Positions 5,038 to 7,772 of a stretch of 7,772 bases of DNA are shown here, piece after piece. The stretch's first letter is position 1; every line of letters starts with the position of its first letter. The translations under genes and the position numbers were made by a program. The DNA is from an uncultured Myxococcales bacterium. GTDB taxonomy: Bacteria; Myxococcota_A; UBA9042; DTJE01. Below the pieces are notes generated by a model. That model searched no databases. It was not told where the DNA came from and saw nothing but the letters and a program-made list of their open reading frames with translations. The DNA lies in the NCBI GenBank assembly GCA_937975765.1, contig CALJUR010000004.1, forward strand, positions 1 to 7,772. Direction: 5' to 3'.

Positions 5038-7721
5038 ATGTTGCGAACCGCACGGTGCGTCGCCGTCGTCGTGGCAGCCTGGGTGGCCTGCGCGCCGGCG
5101 GCGGGGTGCGGCGGGAAGGCGGACGGTCCGCGCGACGACGCGGGCGCCGGGAACGAGGTCGTCGCGGACGGCGCCAGCGAGGCCGTCGAGGACGGCGCCG
5201 GGGATGGGGCGGTCGAGGTTGACGACGCCAACCCGGAGGCGGGCGACCCGGGGGCCGATCCGGGCGACGGCGTGGAAGCGGGCGACGAGGCCGGAGAGGA
5301 AGCCGAGGCCGCGATCGACGAATGCCCCGACGACCCGGACAAGACCGTGCCCGGCGCATGCGGATGCGGCATCCCCGACACCCCGAACTGCGCCGAAATC
5401 GAACCGCCGCGACCGGATCCGCCGGGATGGGCCCAGGCTCCCCGCCCGAACGGCACGGGGGCCATCGCGATGCGCGCCGGGGCGGTCACGGACCCCAGCG
5501 GGGTGGAGTACTACTTCGAGTGCGGAGCAGGGCCCTGCCACGACAGCGGCTGGCAGGAGTCCGACGTGTACGAGGATGCGGGGCTGGTCCCGGATGCCGC
5601 CTGCACGTACCGCGTGAAGGCGCGCGATCGCAGCCCGAACCGGAACGAGACGGGATGGTCGCAGGCGGCCGCGGCCAGGACCGACCGGGACCCGGGGTAC
5701 GCGGCCGGGCTGGTGGCGCGGTTCTTCGATTTCGCGGACGCGCTGCCCGGGATGCCCGACCTGGCGGGCCGGACGGCGGACCTCCAGCGCATCGATGCAC
5801 AGATCGACTACCCGTCGTCCACACAGCCCTGGGCGGGACTGCCCGCGGGCTTCGCGGACACGTTCGCTTCGAGGCATGGCGGGTTCCTGCGGGTGGCCCA
5901 ACCGGGCGACTACGTGCTGTTCCTGGGGACCGACGGCGGCGCGCGGCTGTGGCTGGACGGGGAACCGCGGATCGAGAACCTGCCGGGGGAGGCCCCGTCG
6001 GAAGGGAGCGCCGCGGTCTTCCTGGCGGCGGGGTACCACCCGATCCGCGTCGATTTCTTCCGGGACGTCGGGCCGGCCGCGCTGGTCCTGTCGTGGACCG
6101 GCCCGCAGGTCGCGAGGCATGTCGTGCCGGCGACGGCGCTGTACCACGCGGACCCGCCCGACGCGTTGCCGCCCGAACCCGGCACGGCGCAGTGGGAGAC
6201 GCCCCCTGCGCCCACGGGGATCGGGTCGGTGGCGATGACGGCCGCGCCGGCCTTGGACCCCTGCGGCGTGCAGTACCTCTTCGAGTGCGTGCAGGGCCCG
6301 GGTCACGACAGCGGCTGGCAGGCGGGGCGGACCTTCGAGGACTCCGGCCTGCTGCCGGGAACGGCGTACGCTTGGCGGGTGTGGACGCGCGACCTGTCGA
6401 TCGACGACAACGCGTCCGGGCCGTCGGAGGCCCGGGGGTGCCGGACGGACGCCGTGGTGCCCGACGTCACCGGGCGGTCGCTGGGGGATGCCCAGCAGGC
6501 CCTTCGCGAGGCGGGGCTGGAGGCGGGAGGCGTCCGACAGGGATATAGCGAGACGGTGCCTGCCGGGGCGGTGATCGAACAGGAACCGGTGGCCGGCGAG
6601 GTGCGGCCCGCGGGGACGCCGGTCGACCTGGTGGTGTCGCTGGGGCCCGAAAGGCACCAGGTGCCGGACGTCGTGGGGCAGGCGCGGGATGCGGCGGCGC
6701 AGGCGATCGAGGGTGCGTCGCTGGCGGTCGGCGCGGTCACGCAGGTGTTCGACTGCGCCGTGGCCCCGGGGACGGTCATGCAGCAAACGCCGGCGGGCGG
6801 GGCGATGGTGCCCAGGGACACGCCGGTCGCCCTGGTGGTGTCCGGGGGGTCGGACCGGGTCGTCATCAGCGAGATCCTGTACCACCCGGCGACGGATCCG
6901 GCCCGGGAGGAGTTCCTGGAACTGGCCAACCTGTGCCCGCAGCCCGCGATGCTGGAAGGCTGGATGATCCAGGGCCTGGGCGGTTACACGTTCGGCCCCG
7001 GCGCCGTCATCGAGGCGAACGGGTACGTGGTGCTGGCGGAGGACGAGGCCGTGTTCGAGGCGGCCTGCGGCTTCGCGCCGGACTTCGTGTACCCGGACGC
7101 GTCGCTGTCGAACGGCGGGGAACTGCTGCGGCTGACGGCGCCCGACGGCAGGGTGGTGGACGAGGTCGCTTACGACGACGTGCCTCCCTGGCCGGTCACG
7201 CCGGACGGGCTGGGGCCGTCGATGGAGGTCGTCGACCCGTCGATGCCCAACGACACGCCCCGCAACTGGCACGCATCGATCGCGCCGTCCGGCAGCACGC
7301 CAAGGGCCATCAACAGCGTCGATGCCGAGGGGCTGCCTCCGTGGATCACCGGGGTCGGGCACGGGACGGCGCTGCCGGACCTGCCGATCGGGGTGACGGC
7401 CACGGTGCAGGAAGCGACGCAGGTCTCGCTGGAATGGGTGCTGGACTGGGGGGTGCCGGCGGTCCTGCCCATGCTGGACGATGGCCACAACGGCGACGGG
7501 GAGGCCGGCGACGACGTGTACGGCGCGATCCTGCCGGGCCAGCCCGAGGGGGCGCTGGTGCGTTACCGGCTGGACGCGGTCGGCCCGACCGGGGCGATGG
7601 GGTTCCCGCGCGACGATGACACGGTGCGGTACGCCGGCACCTACCTCGCACCGGGGACGACCTCCGACCTGGACGCCTTCCACTGGCTGATCGAGCCCGC
7701 CGCGTATGCGAGGGCCCTGGA
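5038..7721 (+). CDS. Multidomain surface lipoprotein (FN3-like, PA14, PASTA, lamin-tail), 3' truncated
   Basis: The ATG at 5038 is preferred over an upstream GTG at 4981 because it has GGAG six bases before it and opens directly with a signal peptide (residues 1-23, VAVVVAAWVACAPAAG) and lipobox Cys24. In order: an acidic Ala/Gly/Asp linker (25-94); a Cys-rich motif ECPDDPDKTVPGACGCG (95-111); an FN3-like repeat (about 123-215); a PA14 domain (about 221-373) with RFFDF, GDYVLFLGTDGGARLWLDG and GYHPIRVDFF; a second FN3-like repeat (about 384-471); two PASTA repeats beginning VPDVTG (474) and VPDVVG (542); a lamin-tail domain (about 606-761) with ISEILYHP, EEFLELAN and SNGGELLRL; and a beta domain (about 766-871) with MLDDGHNGDGEAGDDVYGA. 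The last genomic residues, FHWLIEPAAYARAL, look like the entry to a CotH-type kinase domain, which is then lost. The apparent C-terminus DRKSVV and stop are adapter; 894 whole codons are genomic. PA14 often binds carbohydrate and PASTA often binds peptidoglycan; a cell-surface adhesion or matrix role is inferred. Confidence 0.9.
5404..5682 (+). repeat. FN3-like repeat, copy 1 (protein level)
   Basis: This stretch encodes a module running from PPRPDPPGWAQAPRPNGTG to QAAAARTD. It shares with the later copy the core (I/V)AM...G(V/Q)YYFEC-type strand, the exact block HDSGWQ, E-D-(A/S)-GL-(V/L)-P and a Y/W-R-V-(K/W)-x-RD strand. It resembles FN3-like modules common in planctomycete and similar surface proteins. 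Confidence 0.8.
6187..6450 (+). repeat. FN3-like repeat, copy 2 (protein level)
   Basis: This is the second copy of the module, from AQWETPPAPTGIG to GCRTD, separated from copy 1 by the PA14 domain. It keeps FEC, GHDSGWQ, FEDSGLLPG and WRVWTRDLS. The two copies differ enough at protein level to be an old duplication, not an assembly error. Confidence 0.8.
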
Positions 7722-7772
7722 AGATCGGAAGAGCGTCGTGTAGGGAAAGAGTGTAGAGCTCGGTGGGCGCCG
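7722..7772 (+). other. Illumina TruSeq universal (Read 1) adapter, reverse complement (library artefact)
   Basis: From AGATCGGAAGAGCGTCGTG onward the sequence follows the reverse complement of the TruSeq universal adapter, with two differences, both T to G, at 7758 and 7767. Two G-directed errors fit low-quality read tails. It is not genomic. It supplies the false DRKSVV tail and TAG stop of the large lipoprotein. Confidence 0.96.

Noticed and set aside
4870..7683. 937-residue open frame on the minus strand, antisense to the large lipoprotein
   Set aside because: Its translation is Arg/Pro/Gly/His-rich with no recognisable domain, while the plus-strand frame has a signal peptide and five domain types. 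Long antisense frames are expected where third positions are nearly all G or C.
44..7721. CRISPR arrays, tRNA or rRNA genes, and transposon ends
   Set aside because: No regularly spaced direct repeats, no tRNA-like TTCGA/CCA arrangement, no conserved rRNA segments and no transposase or terminal inverted repeats were seen by eye.

Overview
The window is one GC-rich bacterial contig with Illumina library adapter left on both ends. Bases 1-43 end in the TruSeq Read 2 adapter. Bases 7722-7772 are the reverse complement of the TruSeq universal (Read 1) adapter, with two T-to-G mismatches. Only 44-7721 is genomic, and both end genes are truncated with false terminal residues.

The organism cannot be named. 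The DNA is visibly very GC-rich (not counted), which opens long false reading frames on both strands. The protein types are an EcsC-family protein, an eCIS-core (DUF4157) protein, and a lipoprotein with a CPDDPDK...CGCG motif, PA14, PASTA and lamin-tail domains. Together they suggest an uncultured environmental Gram-negative bacterium of the Planctomycetota or Myxococcota kind. This is inference from domain content.

Layout: (1) 44-489 (+) is the C-terminal part of an EcsC-family protein. (2) 513-1706 (-) is an M24 (Xaa-Pro-peptidase-like) metallopeptidase-fold protein, convergent with gene 1 across a 23-bp GC-rich inverted-repeat spacer. (3) 1707-2147 holds a candidate promoter for the M24 gene, a 9-bp inverted repeat, and a short helix-turn-helix ORF (1866-2066, -) that looks like a remnant or minimal form of an antitoxin-like regulator. 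(4) 2148-3968 (-) is a 606-residue eCIS-core protein with an HExxH site, an acidic linker and a long helical, partly hydrophobic C-terminus. (5) 3969-4183 is a divergent control region with a good candidate promoter for the eCIS-core gene and a 12-bp perfect palindrome just upstream of the -10 of the next gene. (6) 4184-4879 (+) is a small predicted lipoprotein of unknown function. (7) 5038-7721 (+) is the start of a large multidomain surface lipoprotein, cut off just where a CotH-type kinase domain would be expected.

The eCIS-core, HTH and M24 genes all read leftward with gaps of 81 and 159 bp, so a transcription unit is possible for the first two; M24 probably has its own promoter. No single pathway links the genes. 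The common theme is the cell envelope and extracellular interaction. The most interesting item is the orphan eCIS-core protein with a possibly membrane-active C-terminus, followed by an HTH fragment. No rRNA, tRNA, CRISPR array or insertion sequence was seen.
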